NCBI RefSeq assembly: GCF_040581485.1
Contig: NC_090128.1
Location: 31,464,931 to 31,528,930, forward strand
DNA: 64,000 nt
Direction of reading: 5' to 3'
Source: Linepithema humile
Taxonomy: Eukaryota > Arthropoda > Insecta > Hymenoptera > Formicidae
This document shows, one piece after another, positions 23,667 through 33,034 of this stretch. Numbering within the stretch: the first letter of the stretch is position 1; each line of letters starts with the position of its first letter. The notes below the pieces were generated by a model, which was not told the DNA's origin, did no database searches, and saw only the letters and a list, made by a program, of their open reading frames with translations. Position numbers and translations under genes: made by a program.

Positions 23667-26600
23667 TGGCGGCGAGCGACTCAGGCCACGGAACGCGACG
23701 CCTGTTCGTGACTGACGCGAGCTCTAAAGTGACTTTTTTAATCGACACGGGTGCGGATCTCTGCGTGTACCCTCGGAAGATGGTTCGAGGTCCACGGCAG
23801 AGATCCACCTACGAACTTTCGGCCGCCAACGGTACAACGATTTTTACTTACGGGACGGAGACTTTACAATTAAATTTCGGATTACGACGGGCGTTTTCGT
23901 GGCGGTTCGTGGTCGCGGACGTCTCGAGACCGATAATCGGCGCCGATTTTCTGGCACACTACGGACTCCTGGTGGACCTACGCGGGTCGCGTCTCATTGA
24001 CCAAGTGACTAGTCTAACCGCGCGGGGACGGTGCATCCAGTGTGATGCACCCAGCGTAAAGACAATTACGGGACAGACTCAATACCACCGATTACTGGAG
24101 CAGTACGTAGATATCGCGAGGCCAGACGGGCGTCCGGGAGGCGCGATCCACGCCACGCGGCACTACATAGAGACGACACCGGGACCACCCGTCGCGTGCA
24201 GACCGCGGAGACTCGCTCCGGACCGATTGGCGGCGGCAAAACGAGAATTTCGAAAAATGGTGGAAGCCGGGGTCGCGCGACCGTCGAATAGTAGTTGGTC
24301 GGCTCCTCTGCACATGGTGCCGAAGGGAGGAGAAGAATGGCGACCCTGCGGCGACTACAGGGCATTAAATGCGCGAACGATCCCGGATCGCTACCCGGTG
24401 CGACACATACAAGATTTCGCGCAGGCTCTCGCCGGCAAGACGATTTTTACAACATTAGACTTAGTACGCGCGTATCACCAGATACCGGTGGCAGAGAAAG
24501 ACGTGCCGAAGACGGCGATAACCACGCCGTTCGGCATGTACGAATTTCCGTACATGTCGTTCGGATTACGTAACGCAGCGCAAACCTTTCAGCGCTTCAT
24601 AGACGAAGTTCTGCGCGATTTTGATTTCTCTTACGCGTACATTGACGACATCCTCGTCGCGTCATCCTCGGAGGAAGAACATCGCGAACATCTGCGAATG
24701 TTATTCGAGCGTCTACGAGAATACGGGGTTATCATCAACCCCGCGAAGTGCAAATTCGGCCAGAGCAGCGTGGAATTCCTAGGATACGAGGTTTCCGAAG
24801 GAGGAACTCGCCCGCTGCCGACGCGAGTGGAGGCGATACTGGCGATGCAGTCGCCGAGGACGGCGAAAGAACTCCGAAGATACTTGGGCATGGTAAACTT
24901 CTATAGGAGGTTCATGCCCAAGGCCGCCGAAATATTGACGCCCTTGAGCGACCTTCTGCAGGGAAATATCAAAGGAAAGGCGACAATATCGTGGACGGCG
25001 CGGGCTCAGCAAGCATTCGAGGCATCAAAGACAAATCTAGCCGAAGCCGCCCTTCTGAGACACCCCAGGGCAAACGCGGAGCTCGCATTGTTTACCGACG
25101 CGTCCGAACAAAGCATCGGCGCGTCCTTACAACAACGAGGCAGTGACGGCTGGGAACCATTGGCGTTTTTCTCGAAAAGGCTAAGCCCAACCGAAACGAA
25201 ATACAGCGCGTTCGATCGAGAGCTGTTAGCCGTTTACCTGGCGGTGAAGAACTTTCGGCACATGGTGGAAGCCCGCACGTTCGCAATATACACGAATCAT
25301 AAACCGATAATCTACGCATTCCGCCAGAAGCCTGAGAAGAGCACGCCGCGACAATTCCGCTACCTGGATTATATCGGACAATTCACCACCGACATTCGAC
25401 ACGTGGCGGGCGTAGAAAACGTCGTGGCCGACGCGCTATCGAGGATAGAAGAGCTCAACTCTCCCCTGGATTACGCCGCGTTGGCGGAATCGCAGGAGAA
25501 GGACGAGGAGATCGGGAAATACTTGCGGCGAGAGTCCGGACTGAAACTCAACAGGATAGAGATTCCCGGAACCGGGAGGAAGATTTATTGCGACACGACA
25601 ACAACGATACCACGACCGTTTTTGACAAGGCCTTTTCGCCGGGCCGCATTTGACCTGATACACAATTTGGCGCACCCGGGTATAAAGGCGACGGGCAAGC
25701 TCGTGGCACAGCGCTACGTTTGGCCGTCTATGGACGCCGACTGCCGGGTCTGGGCTCGAACATGTGTGCCCTGCCAACAATCGAAAATATCACGACACGT
25801 ATCAGCACCGCTCGGAACAATTGCTGCGCCATCCAGCAGGTTCGAGCATATTCACCTGGATATCATCCTAATGCCAGTCTCGGAGGGCAAACGATATTGC
25901 CTGACGTGCGTGGATCGCTTCACACGATGGCCGGAGGCGTTCCCGTTGCGAGACCAGGAGGCAGAGACGGTTGCGAGAGCCTTCTACGAAGGGTGGATAT
26001 GCAGATTTGGAGCACCTCTACGGATCACGACGGACCAGGGCCGTCAATTCGAGTCCAGGCTTTTCCGGCGGTTGAGCGAGCTCACGGGAGCGCGCCACCT
26101 AAGGACGACGGCGTACCATCCGCAGGCGAACGGGATGGTCGAACGATTTCACCGACAACTAAAAGCAGCGATCAAATGCCAGCAGAACGACCGCTGGACC
26201 GAGGTACTGCCGACGGTGTTGCTCGGGATCCGAGCAGCCTGGAAGGACGACCTGCGAGCGACCGCGGCCGAGATGATATACGGCCAAACGTTGAGGATTC
26301 CGGGGCAGTTCCTGAATCGGCGACCGGCGGAGGACGAGGACGACGCCGCCGATTTTGTGGGAAAGCTGCGAGAGCAATTTGAGAAGCTGCGACCTGTGGA
26401 TGGGACCCGGCACGGGGAACGACGACCGTTCGTATACAAAGACCTGACGACGGCCGAGCACGTGTTCGTGCGACACGACGGGCCGAGGACGATGCTACAG
26501 GCGCCGTACGAGGGACCATACGCAGTCATCAGCCGCGGCGAAAAGACCTTTGTCGTGCGCATGCACGGCAAGGAAAAAACGGTCTCTATAGACCGCCTTA

Positions 26601-26827
26601 AACCTGCTTACATGTTACAGCCACAAGCAGAATACAGCAGCGCAGCAGGGTCGGCGACACGGAGCCGAGAGGGTGCGGTCGACGGACGAACAGCGAGAGA
26701 CCAGGACACCGAGGTCGAGCGGCAAGGCGCGCGAGAAGACGCGAGGCCGCTGCCCCGAGTGAGCGAAAGGACGACACGAACGGGAAGAAAGGTCCGATTC
26801 CCGAGTCGGTTCCAGGCGGGACTATAA
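23615..26827 (+). CDS. pol: Gypsy-1 Pol polyprotein
   Basis: An open frame of 1070 codons. In order: aspartic protease (FLIDTGADLCVYP, about residue 42), reverse transcriptase (TTLDLVRAYHQIPV and YIDDILVAS), RNase H (ALFTDASEQSIGASLQ, and FDRELLAVYLAVKNFRHM), and integrase with the HHCC finger (ending CRVWARTCVPCQQSK), aspartates in HLDIILMP and TTDQGRQF, and the glutamate in GMVERFHRQLK. The order protease-RT-RNase H-integrase defines Ty3/gypsy. All catalytic motifs look intact. The C-terminal tail is charged. The first codons of the open frame overlap gag, so the true N-terminus depends on the frameshift site. Confidence 0.92.
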   Translation: MQSTLLDAAGKRGGRSLVAASDSGHGTRRLFVTDASSKVTFLIDTGADLCVYPRKMVRGPRQRSTYELSAANGTTIFTYGTETLQLNFGLRRAFSWRFVVADVSRPIIGADFLAHYGLLVDLRGSRLIDQVTSLTARGRCIQCDAPSVKTITGQTQYHRLLEQYVDIARPDGRPGGAIHATRHYIETTPGPPVACRPRRLAPDRLAAAKREFRKMVEAGVARPSNSSWSAPLHMVPKGGEEWRPCGDYRALNARTIPDRYPVRHIQDFAQALAGKTIFTTLDLVRAYHQIPVAEKDVPKTAITTPFGMYEFPYMSFGLRNAAQTFQRFIDEVLRDFDFSYAYIDDILVASSSEEEHREHLRMLFERLREYGVIINPAKCKFGQSSVEFLGYEVSEGGTRPLPTRVEAILAMQSPRTAKELRRYLGMVNFYRRFMPKAAEILTPLSDLLQGNIKGKATISWTARAQQAFEASKTNLAEAALLRHPRANAELALFTDASEQSIGASLQQRGSDGWEPLAFFSKRLSPTETKYSAFDRELLAVYLAVKNFRHMVEARTFAIYTNHKPIIYAFRQKPEKSTPRQFRYLDYIGQFTTDIRHVAGVENVVADALSRIEELNSPLDYAALAESQEKDEEIGKYLRRESGLKLNRIEIPGTGRKIYCDTTTTIPRPFLTRPFRRAAFDLIHNLAHPGIKATGKLVAQRYVWPSMDADCRVWARTCVPCQQSKISRHVSAPLGTIAAPSSRFEHIHLDIILMPVSEGKRYCLTCVDRFTRWPEAFPLRDQEAETVARAFYEGWICRFGAPLRITTDQGRQFESRLFRRLSELTGARHLRTTAYHPQANGMVERFHRQLKAAIKCQQNDRWTEVLPTVLLGIRAAWKDDLRATAAEMIYGQTLRIPGQFLNRRPAEDEDDAADFVGKLREQFEKLRPVDGTRHGERRPFVYKDLTTAEHVFVRHDGPRTMLQAPYEGPYAVISRGEKTFVVRMHGKEKTVSIDRLKPAYMLQPQAEYSSAAGSATRSREGAVDGRTARDQDTEVERQGAREDARPLPRVSERTTRTGRKVRFPSRFQAGL

Positions 26828-27257
26828 CACCGATTTACCTGGACGCAGATCGCGGAGTCGTGAGGAATCGCCGCGTATATATATATATGTATAAGAAAAA
26901 GAAGTAAATATACGGGTCGCGATTTTGTTTAATTTTTGACTGTTGTTTGCGATAAAATTTTATACATGGTAGCATGGACATAAGTCGCGAAACGAAAGAA
27001 ACGAGTTCGGTGCGTACCGGAGATGTGTATATATATTCTGTGTTTTTTTTATTTTTGGTAAATGTAAAATGACGAATTTCAGACCGAGAACGACGGGCGT
27101 TAGCACAACGATAAATAAATTGAAATTCTTGGATGTAGAGTACAGCATATCATTATGTAATAGTTATTCGTTTTATGTGCTTCGAAGTATCATGTAACGG
27201 CGAAGGAAAAGTGGTAGCATTCGTCTCGGTCTGCCATCGGAAAAACTATCACAGAAA
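26828..27257 (+). other. Gypsy-1 3' noncoding region up to the Polinton
   Basis: No coding capacity. It ends with CAGAAA at 27252-27257, one half of the Polinton target duplication; the sequence resumes at 43443. Confidence 0.8.
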
Positions 27258-27792
27258 AGTAGTTATACTATGGGGGTTCTAACCCATGGGGCAATGAGGG
27301 GGTGCGCGGGTGAAGAGGGGAAGAGGGGTATCGGATAACAGTGGAGGGGGTAATAACGTCATCGTTTTTGGAGGAGAGGGGGTAAATGTGGAGTGGTAGG
27401 GGTATCAGATTACAATAATTCCCGGAAGATAAGGATTGTTAATACAAATCGCAAGATAAGGATTCCCGGAAAAGATAAGGATTGTTTATTGGAAAGAGAA
27501 CTGTGTGTTTACATCCTATGGTTTTTTTTCTACACATCAAAGTAGAGCGCCATGTTATTGGAATCGCAATGTTTATAGTATGTAGGTTCGTGCAGGTTTA
27601 CGGATTGCGTCATCGCTGTATTTTAGAACAAAAGCCCATAGCAACAGGCAGCCACGTCAACATTTTTCGGCGCCATGTTGTTAGATTTCAATTTTGTATG
27701 CAACAAAATAATTCCCGGAAGAGATAAGATGAGGATTGTTAATGCAAATCGATAGTTTTAATCAGTGTCGTGTGCAACAAGCGGGTATATAA
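27258..27792 (+). repeat. Polinton left terminal inverted repeat
   Basis: About 535 bp, ending at GCGGGTATATAA. It contains two shorter repeats of CCGGAA-GATAAGGATTGTTAAT type. An 81-codon open frame (27482-27727) also occurs in the right copy but looks like a by-product of conserved noncoding sequence. Confidence 0.92.
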
Positions 27793-27793
27793 G
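27764..27793 (+). promoter_or_regulatory. TATA-containing module at the inner edge of the left TIR
   Basis: AGTGTCGTGTGCAACAA followed by GCGGGTATATAAG. The TATA motif lies about 40 bases before the ATG at 27827. The same module occurs at 42914-42944 and 41637-41667, each pointing at a gene. Promoter function is inferred from position and conservation. Confidence 0.6.
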
Positions 27794-27826
27794 GTCCATC
27801 ATGACCAAGTCGAGGTAACAGTCGAA

Positions 27827-28090
27827 ATGTTCATCGCGCTATTGGACGAACGTGACATTCTGAGCTTGTCCGCGGAGCAATTAGAAATCGTGCCGAAAGT
27901 GATTCTTATAAAAAACTTTGCTCGGTTTGTGGATCACGTGTGGGATAGGCTACCGGATCATTTAAGAGCGGATCCGGAAGTGCAAGGTTATCGTCGGTGC
28001 TCGTTGCACTACAACCAGTCGTGGCAGCGTGACCACATCGACGGGCCCCCACCGTACAGGAAAGATTGCACTCTGTGCAAACTGAAATAG
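27827..28090 (+). CDS. Polinton left-end small protein, unknown
   Basis: 87 residues starting MFIALLDERDILSLSAEQLE, with a C-terminal CxxC (RKDCTLCKLK) and several basic residues. It is the first gene inside the left TIR. Its stop TAG is followed at once by a GTAAAG donor, and an acceptor TTACAG at 28182-28187 lies two bases before the next gene's ATG. Removing that intron would put the two genes two bases apart on one message. I do not recognise the family. Confidence 0.55.
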   Translation: MFIALLDERDILSLSAEQLEIVPKVILIKNFARFVDHVWDRLPDHLRADPEVQGYRRCSLHYNQSWQRDHIDGPPPYRKDCTLCKLK

Positions 28091-28189
28091 GTAAAGTACA
28101 CATTTTTAAAATATCTTTAATACACATTTTTCGAATGCGTAATAACTAATTGGATATTTTTATTTTAATAATTTTTATTTATTACAGAG

Positions 28190-28798
28190 ATGGAAGACAG
28201 TCTCGCTTTACGAGAGAAAAATCTGAGTACTCTCACAGATTGGTTAACAACATGTCGGGGATGTAGAAGGAAGTATAAAAGCAGTGAGGAAATAATTGAA
28301 AAGTATACAACATTTCCTGCATTCATTAAACCATATATTCCGGATACTATATTTCGCCATCAATTTATCGAATGGACGAGTGAAATTGACGACAGTGTAC
28401 TAGAAGACTCCGAGGAGGAATTTTCGGTGTTTTTGAGAGAATCTATCCTACCGATATTGATGCAAAAGTTGTGCTCGTTATGTGCTCAGGATAGTCTAAA
28501 ATCAACGATGTCTTCAAGCTACTATAACTATATACATTATACGATACTGAAGCGGTATAGATCCGCGATACTTGAAAAAATTAGAAAAATGCATCCGGAG
28601 AAGGTGCCGACAGCGATACATTCGCACAAAGTACACACAACTCCTCAACATCAAACAACGATCGTACACATTTTGCAGAACCGGGAGAACGGAGTATGCA
28701 ACACCTCGGTGCAAGAAAAGAATGAACAATGTTTTTGTAGAACCGGGATAACGGGGTATACAACACTAAACCATGTATGCGGAACTAATTATTTTTAA
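28190..28798 (+). CDS. Polinton left-end protein with CxxC pairs, unknown
   Basis: 202 residues. Two cysteine pairs (TTCRGCRRKY near residue 21 and KLCSLCAQD near residue 96) may bind zinc; the middle is acidic (DSVLEDSEEEF). The C-terminal part contains two related stretches (ENGVCNTS and GITGYTT), encoded by an imperfect local repeat of GAACCGGGA. A fragment of this gene, 28389-28476, is found inverted at 36311-36398 inside another gene. The family is not recognised. Early/regulatory function is conceivable from its place beside the TIR, but that is guesswork. Confidence 0.6.
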   Translation: MEDSLALREKNLSTLTDWLTTCRGCRRKYKSSEEIIEKYTTFPAFIKPYIPDTIFRHQFIEWTSEIDDSVLEDSEEEFSVFLRESILPILMQKLCSLCAQDSLKSTMSSSYYNYIHYTILKRYRSAILEKIRKMHPEKVPTAIHSHKVHTTPQHQTTIVHILQNRENGVCNTSVQEKNEQCFCRTGITGYTTLNHVCGTNYF

Positions 28799-29221
28799 TA
28801 AATATTATTTATCAATAAAATAATTTGAATTATTATTCCTGTGCCTCATCTTATTCACCGACCTAGCCTACTGCGAGATAAGCGCGCGCGTCATGTTACA
28901 CTACATGATAGAAGGAAACGAGCGAACCAGTGACTATCATTTTTTTTTCTTTTAATTGTGGCGAATAATATAGAGTGAATTATTTAAGTTATGCATTTAT
29001 TCTAAACACCAATAATATACTTATGTTTTCTTCTTAATACAAATTATCCGCGGTAAAAATATAAATTTAATAGGAACTCTAATCTAAACTTAATATGTAA
29101 TTTAAGGATGGTAGGTGAAAGGAGAAAAAATCGCAATAAGATTAGTATTAACAAATTTTATTCATTTTTTTTTCATTTATACAACATTTTTTACAAAAAA
29201 AAAATTGTTTCAACCGAGCCT
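28799..29221. other. AT-rich Polinton spacer
   Basis: Between the left-end gene and the small minus-strand frame. It contains an AATAAA signal directly after the stop at 28798. I see nothing else. Confidence 0.5.
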
Positions 29222-29368
29222 TTAACGCCTTTCACGATTACGAGGAGGGACGGGAGGCGCTTGAGTCGTTCTCGGACGAGGCTCGACCACAGCTATCGGC
29301 TTGTGGTACACTCCGCAATCCTTACACTTCTCGTATTCGGAATTTTTTCTATTCTGATCACGCTCCAT
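29222..29368 (-). CDS. Possible small cysteine-bearing protein (48 residues)
   Basis: A short minus-strand frame starting MERDQNRKNSEYEKCKDCGV and ending in a proline/arginine-rich tail. A TATATAAG motif lies about 75 bases upstream of the ATG (around 29440). It ends before the convergent gene at 28190-28798. It is short, so chance is not excluded. Confidence 0.35.
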   Translation of the reverse strand: MERDQNRKNSEYEKCKDCGVYHKPIAVVEPRPRTTQAPPVPPRNRERR

Positions 29369-29478
29369 TTTTCTATACTTTTTTCTCCACCGCGTGCACA
29401 CTTTGGACTGATAAATTTCTCTCTTCCGCGCACCTTATATACAGCTCGACGCAAAAACGTCAATTTTGCTGTAGTAAT

Positions 29479-29925
29479 AAACGTTAAAAGACGTTTGATA
29501 GATGTTAAAAGTGGTTTAAGTAATGTTGAAAAGATGTACAAAAGATGTTAAAAGTTGTACGTAAGACGTTCAACAATACGTTAAAAGATGTACGATAGAC
29601 GTTCGATAGATGTTAAAAGTAGTTCGATTGATGTTCAAAGACGTACGATAGATGTTCGAAGACGTACAATAGACGTTCAATAGATGTTAAAAGTTGTACG
29701 TAAGACGTTCAACAATACGTTAAAAGATGTACGATAGACGTTCGATAGAGGTTCAAAGACGTACGATAGACGTTCAAAGATGTACAAGAGGCGTACGATA
29801 GACGTTCAATAGATGTTAAAAGTAGTTCGATTGACGTTCAATAGATGTTAAAAGTAGTTCGATTGACGTTCAAAGACGTTTGATATACGTTCAATAAATG
29901 TCTGAAAGATGTACGAGATAAGCGA
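29479..29925. repeat. Polinton internal minisatellite
   Basis: About 450 bp of imperfect tandem units built from AGACGTACGATAGACGTTC, GATAGATGTTAAAAGT and ACGTTCAATAGATG. It has a higher-order repeat: one stretch near 29540-29620 recurs near 29690-29750. It has no coding capacity and lies between the left-end genes and the capsid cluster. Confidence 0.8.
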
Positions 29926-30014
29926 TAGGTCATATTACATGGTGGATTATGTAACGGGTAAAAGGTGGAATAAAAATCATACGAGTGTGATACACATCAT
30001 TTTATTAGCATAAA

Positions 30015-30515
30015 TCATAGTTGTTTTACACGTTTGTTACGCTCAAACCACCACTTGTACAATTTGCAAACATTCCGCATAGCGCAATGTCTCGTGTGAT
30101 ACGCACAGCGCAAGGTTCCGATTACATCCAAGTTCGTCAGGCGTGCGATATCTTCGTAATCCGCATCTATTGTTTCCATCTCTACATCATCTTCCAAAAT
30201 CTCGCACAACCACTTTTTCTTCTCGAGTCCTTTCACGTATATCAGAGACGGTTCCGTACCAATGGCATTGTTGATAAGACTTTTCATCTGACTGTACGAG
30301 ACGTGTCCATCTTCCCATCGGAAGCCGTGGTGGTGTATCCGTAACCAACACGCCAGCGATTTTTCCGATTTCGTCAACAGATACCACGGTACGTGTTCAC
30401 GAAATACGTAATGAGATAGCGTTTCGCCATCTCGAAGTACCGCTACCTCTTTCACGATAAAAATGTTGTTGAACGCGTAACCTTGCAAGTCGACGAAAAT
30501 TGGTACGTTTGACAT
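30015..30515 (-). CDS. Conserved Polinton protein, unknown function
   Basis: 166 residues from the ATG at 30515 (an in-frame ATG at 30548 is also possible). It starts MSNVPIFVDLQGYAFNNIFI and contains EHVPWYLLTKSEKS and RIHHHGFRWEDGHVSYSQMK, then an acidic stretch, and ends in histidine/cysteine-rich sequence (RCAYHTRHCAMRNVCKLYKW). I recall similar proteins from insect Maverick-type elements but cannot name a function. It is the last gene of the minus-strand block, 58 bases after the major capsid stop. Confidence 0.65.
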   Translation of the reverse strand: MSNVPIFVDLQGYAFNNIFIVKEVAVLRDGETLSHYVFREHVPWYLLTKSEKSLACWLRIHHHGFRWEDGHVSYSQMKSLINNAIGTEPSLIYVKGLEKKKWLCEILEDDVEMETIDADYEDIARLTNLDVIGTLRCAYHTRHCAMRNVCKLYKWWFERNKRVKQL

Positions 30516-30573
30516 CGTCGTCGACCGTCGGAAAACTGACGTTCCCATTCGCACACGTCTAATTTATAACTTT

Positions 30574-31773
30574 TCACACGAGTCTGCGCACAATGTTGTT
30601 CAGTGGATTATATTCGACCATTCGATCGTGTATAATGAGACAATAGGCGGTGGTGTTGGCCGGTATATTTTCCTTACAATTAAATTCTATTCGCACGTCA
30701 ACGGTGGCGCTCTTGACAGAGTCGTTTTGTCGCGAACAATCTATGACTACGAACGGACCGGCTTTCGAGAATTCATCGATGTCCAAATACGTATCGTCCT
30801 GTCCATAATAGGCTTTGCGGAAACGTGCATACATATTGTACAGTATAGCGTATCGACTCTTGTCGAAATCCAAATTCATGTCGTCGTACGGATAAAAATC
30901 TGAATTCAGATGCAGTCTCACATTGGTGAGTTTACAAGCGTCAAATTGCGCAGCGTTTTCAGACAGTACGTTTTTTCGACCGGTTTGGAGAGCAAAGATT
31001 ACGTATCGCGGTTTTTCCAATTGCGTCGTAGCTTTGACCGCCCAGGAATGCTTCGTTGTATTCTGCAGCAGAGGAAACTCGTACAGATCCCACGAACGGA
31101 AGCACACGCTCAGATATCTTCCGCTTTCCAAAGTTCGAAGAAGAGACAGCTTGTTGACTTCGCTCAGAGATACATGCGGCATTCGCCACTGTATCTTGAG
31201 TAGTTCGATCGTTGGATTCGTACCGACTCGTCCAACGAGAGAATTATTATCGTTGCGCGATCGTATCAATACAAGTTCGTGACGAGCGTTGATTACAATC
31301 CGTTTGTAGTCCTCGCAGAATCCTAAAAGAGTATTGAGCGGAACGCAAAAATTAAAGTTTCCATCGAGCAACGGATTTCCATCCAGATTCCACGATGCGT
31401 ATTTCAGCGTCTTACTCTTCTCCGTCGTCAGCGATACATAGTTTTTGATCGTGCTCGTTATTCCAACGTTTCTGTTACGATCGATTTCAACTCCGTCGAG
31501 CTCGTATCGCATTTCATCAAACATGAACACGACACAATTATTTCCCATTATACACACGTTATCTCTATTCTCATCGGCAGAAGTAACGAGTTTTCCTTCA
31601 ACGTAGAGAAAACTCTCACACGGTAACGTGTACAAATCCTGTTGCTGTATCGGTATTCGTATCTCGTCGCTGTGTCCCAACGTCGTGTTAGCGTACGGAT
31701 TGTACGTGTGCATCTCATATTTCACGACACGCTCGTCGAAGACGGGCTCGTCAGCGATGTCGAGTATATCCAT
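30574..31773 (-). CDS. Probable major capsid protein (double jelly-roll)
   Basis: 399 residues starting MDILDIADEPVFDERVVKYE. It is rich in beta-strand-like alternation, with NTTLGHSDEIRIPIQQQDLY near the N-terminus and a C-terminal VDVRIEFNCKENIPANTTAY. Polintons encode a hexon-like major capsid protein, and this is the only protein of fitting size and place in the structural block. It also resembles the insect proteins usually annotated F54H12.2-like, which I understand to be this capsid protein. The assignment is from position and remembered similarity. The frame is intact. Confidence 0.7.
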   Translation of the reverse strand: MDILDIADEPVFDERVVKYEMHTYNPYANTTLGHSDEIRIPIQQQDLYTLPCESFLYVEGKLVTSADENRDNVCIMGNNCVVFMFDEMRYELDGVEIDRNRNVGITSTIKNYVSLTTEKSKTLKYASWNLDGNPLLDGNFNFCVPLNTLLGFCEDYKRIVINARHELVLIRSRNDNNSLVGRVGTNPTIELLKIQWRMPHVSLSEVNKLSLLRTLESGRYLSVCFRSWDLYEFPLLQNTTKHSWAVKATTQLEKPRYVIFALQTGRKNVLSENAAQFDACKLTNVRLHLNSDFYPYDDMNLDFDKSRYAILYNMYARFRKAYYGQDDTYLDIDEFSKAGPFVVIDCSRQNDSVKSATVDVRIEFNCKENIPANTTAYCLIIHDRMVEYNPLNNIVRRLV

Positions 31774-31896
31774 CTCTTTAAACGTTTCTCACAACGAATC
31801 CCAACGATTTTAAAAAGTTTACGTTCGTCGTACTGAGCCTCTTGAATGGCGATGTTTTCCCAATTTTCGTTGTTCTCTCAATCATTCGCTGTTCGT

Positions 31897-32625
31897 TCAA
31901 CACGAGCATTTCCTCGCACCACGTCGCCGCAAGTGCAGTCTGATGGTAATCTCCTCTCCGCGAAAATCGATCAATCGTCCGTCTTGATCTACCACACGCA
32001 AGGTGATATCGGTAACGCTCCTCGCGATGACCGGAAGGTAAATGATTTGCGCCGGTGTTTCCGAGACTTTATATCCCGGAGGCACGTTCGGTGAAAATTC
32101 GTGTATCGTGTGCACCGACCTGTCGTTGGCGTACGCACCCGTGGTTATGCTGCATTCCACTCGAATAATGTTTACGTTGACGATGTTTACCGAGGAATCT
32201 GATTCGTGCAACTTTCTCGGTTCCAGTATACGACCCGTCGAAAATCCAAACAGCGGTCCGATGGTATTCGGTTTGGCGAAATTTATTCGAAAAGCGCACA
32301 TGATTTCACTCTTCATGGTATTAACGTTGGGACGAAGTGACAATGGATAATCTTGCTCTTCACTTTTTCCTCGTTTTTGCAGTATCGCGCGTTTCAGATA
32401 AGAAGCAATGGCGTCCAATTCGTACGATCCTTCGGGAATTGTAATTTCTTCGTCATTGTCGTCGAAATAAAATTTATTGTTCGCTACCGTCACGTTCGGA
32501 ATCGTGTTGTAGGTCTCCATCGTGGTTAGGCCGAGCTCGTAGTCCCCATCGCTCAAGTCTATCGGTGGAAAATAATCCATTGTGAGAACGCTGCTTTTAC
32601 CGCTTAGAGTGAGCGTCAGCGACAT
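31897..32625 (-). CDS. Probable minor capsid (penton) protein
   Basis: 242 residues starting MSLTLTLSGKSSVLTMDYFP. The N-terminal FPPIDLSDGDYELGLTTME and the C-terminal YLPVIARSVTDITLRVVDQD followed by a beta-rich end fit the penton/minor capsid protein of Polintons, a single jelly-roll that forms the vertices. The start overlaps the protease gene by 29 bases in another frame. The tail is basic and ends in cysteines. Confidence 0.7.
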   Translation of the reverse strand: MSLTLTLSGKSSVLTMDYFPPIDLSDGDYELGLTTMETYNTIPNVTVANNKFYFDDNDEEITIPEGSYELDAIASYLKRAILQKRGKSEEQDYPLSLRPNVNTMKSEIMCAFRINFAKPNTIGPLFGFSTGRILEPRKLHESDSSVNIVNVNIIRVECSITTGAYANDRSVHTIHEFSPNVPPGYKVSETPAQIIYLPVIARSVTDITLRVVDQDGRLIDFRGEEITIRLHLRRRGARKCSC

Positions 32626-33034
32626 TGCCGAGATTCCATCGACGACTGATGTCGATCGATGGCGGATCGATTTTTATATCTATTTTCTGGAGGAACAGGA
32701 GGCACAATTGTCCGCAGATCGTTTGATCGTACGTCTGGTAGACCGTGCGATTGTACGTTATCGTTGTATCGGTGTCTCCGAGATAGCGTGTAAGCTCCTT
32801 CGGCGGTTGCAAATTGCCAAAGCTGTCAAAGTATACGGCGCGATCGCCTCTCTTGGCGTACGCCACCCAATGCGTGCCCGGCCCGTCGACATCGTCCAAA
32901 TTCACGATACCGCTCTCATTTTTATGTATCTTGTCGGGTAAAGCGTTACGCATGTAGACACCTCGGAAATACGGTATTCGCATACGCTTCGCTATTCGTG
33001 ACAACTGTAGATTGGTGGTGGCACCCGTGGGCAT
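32597..33034 (-). CDS. Adenain-type cysteine protease
   Basis: 145 residues. The catalytic histidine is in GPGTHWVAYAKR, the acidic partner in AVYFDSFGNLQPP and the nucleophile in TICGQLCLLFL. This is the His-Asp-Cys order of the adenovirus maturation protease family, which trims capsid precursors. It is short compared with adenovirus homologues (about 200 residues), lacking C-terminal extras. It overlaps the upstream PLA2-like gene by 89 bases and the downstream minor capsid gene by 29, each in a different frame. Confidence 0.85.
   Translation of the reverse strand: MPTGATTNLQLSRIAKRMRIPYFRGVYMRNALPDKIHKNESGIVNLDDVDGPGTHWVAYAKRGDRAVYFDSFGNLQPPKELTRYLGDTDTTITYNRTVYQTYDQTICGQLCLLFLQKIDIKIDPPSIDISRRWNLGNVADAHSKR

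Noticed and set aside
25720..26382. 220-codon plus-strand frame inside Gypsy-1 pol
   Set aside because: Alternative-frame shadow of the integrase region.
26828..27257. Possible env gene after Gypsy-1 pol
   Set aside because: No open frame, signal peptide or membrane segment in the stretch before the Polinton, nor in 43449-43502.
27482..27727. 81-codon open frame in the left TIR, with a matching frame in the right TIR (42981-43361)
   Set aside because: It is present in both TIRs because the TIRs are copies. Composition and lack of any motif suggest conserved noncoding DNA; no TATA or start context supports it.
29108..29551. 147-codon plus-strand frame in the Polinton
   Set aside because: It runs opposite the small TATA-preceded minus-strand frame and into the minisatellite. 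Its composition is phenylalanine/isoleucine-rich and low complexity.
29479..29925. CRISPR-like array
   Set aside because: Units are imperfect and contiguous, without spacers of constant length, in a eukaryotic element; it is a minisatellite.
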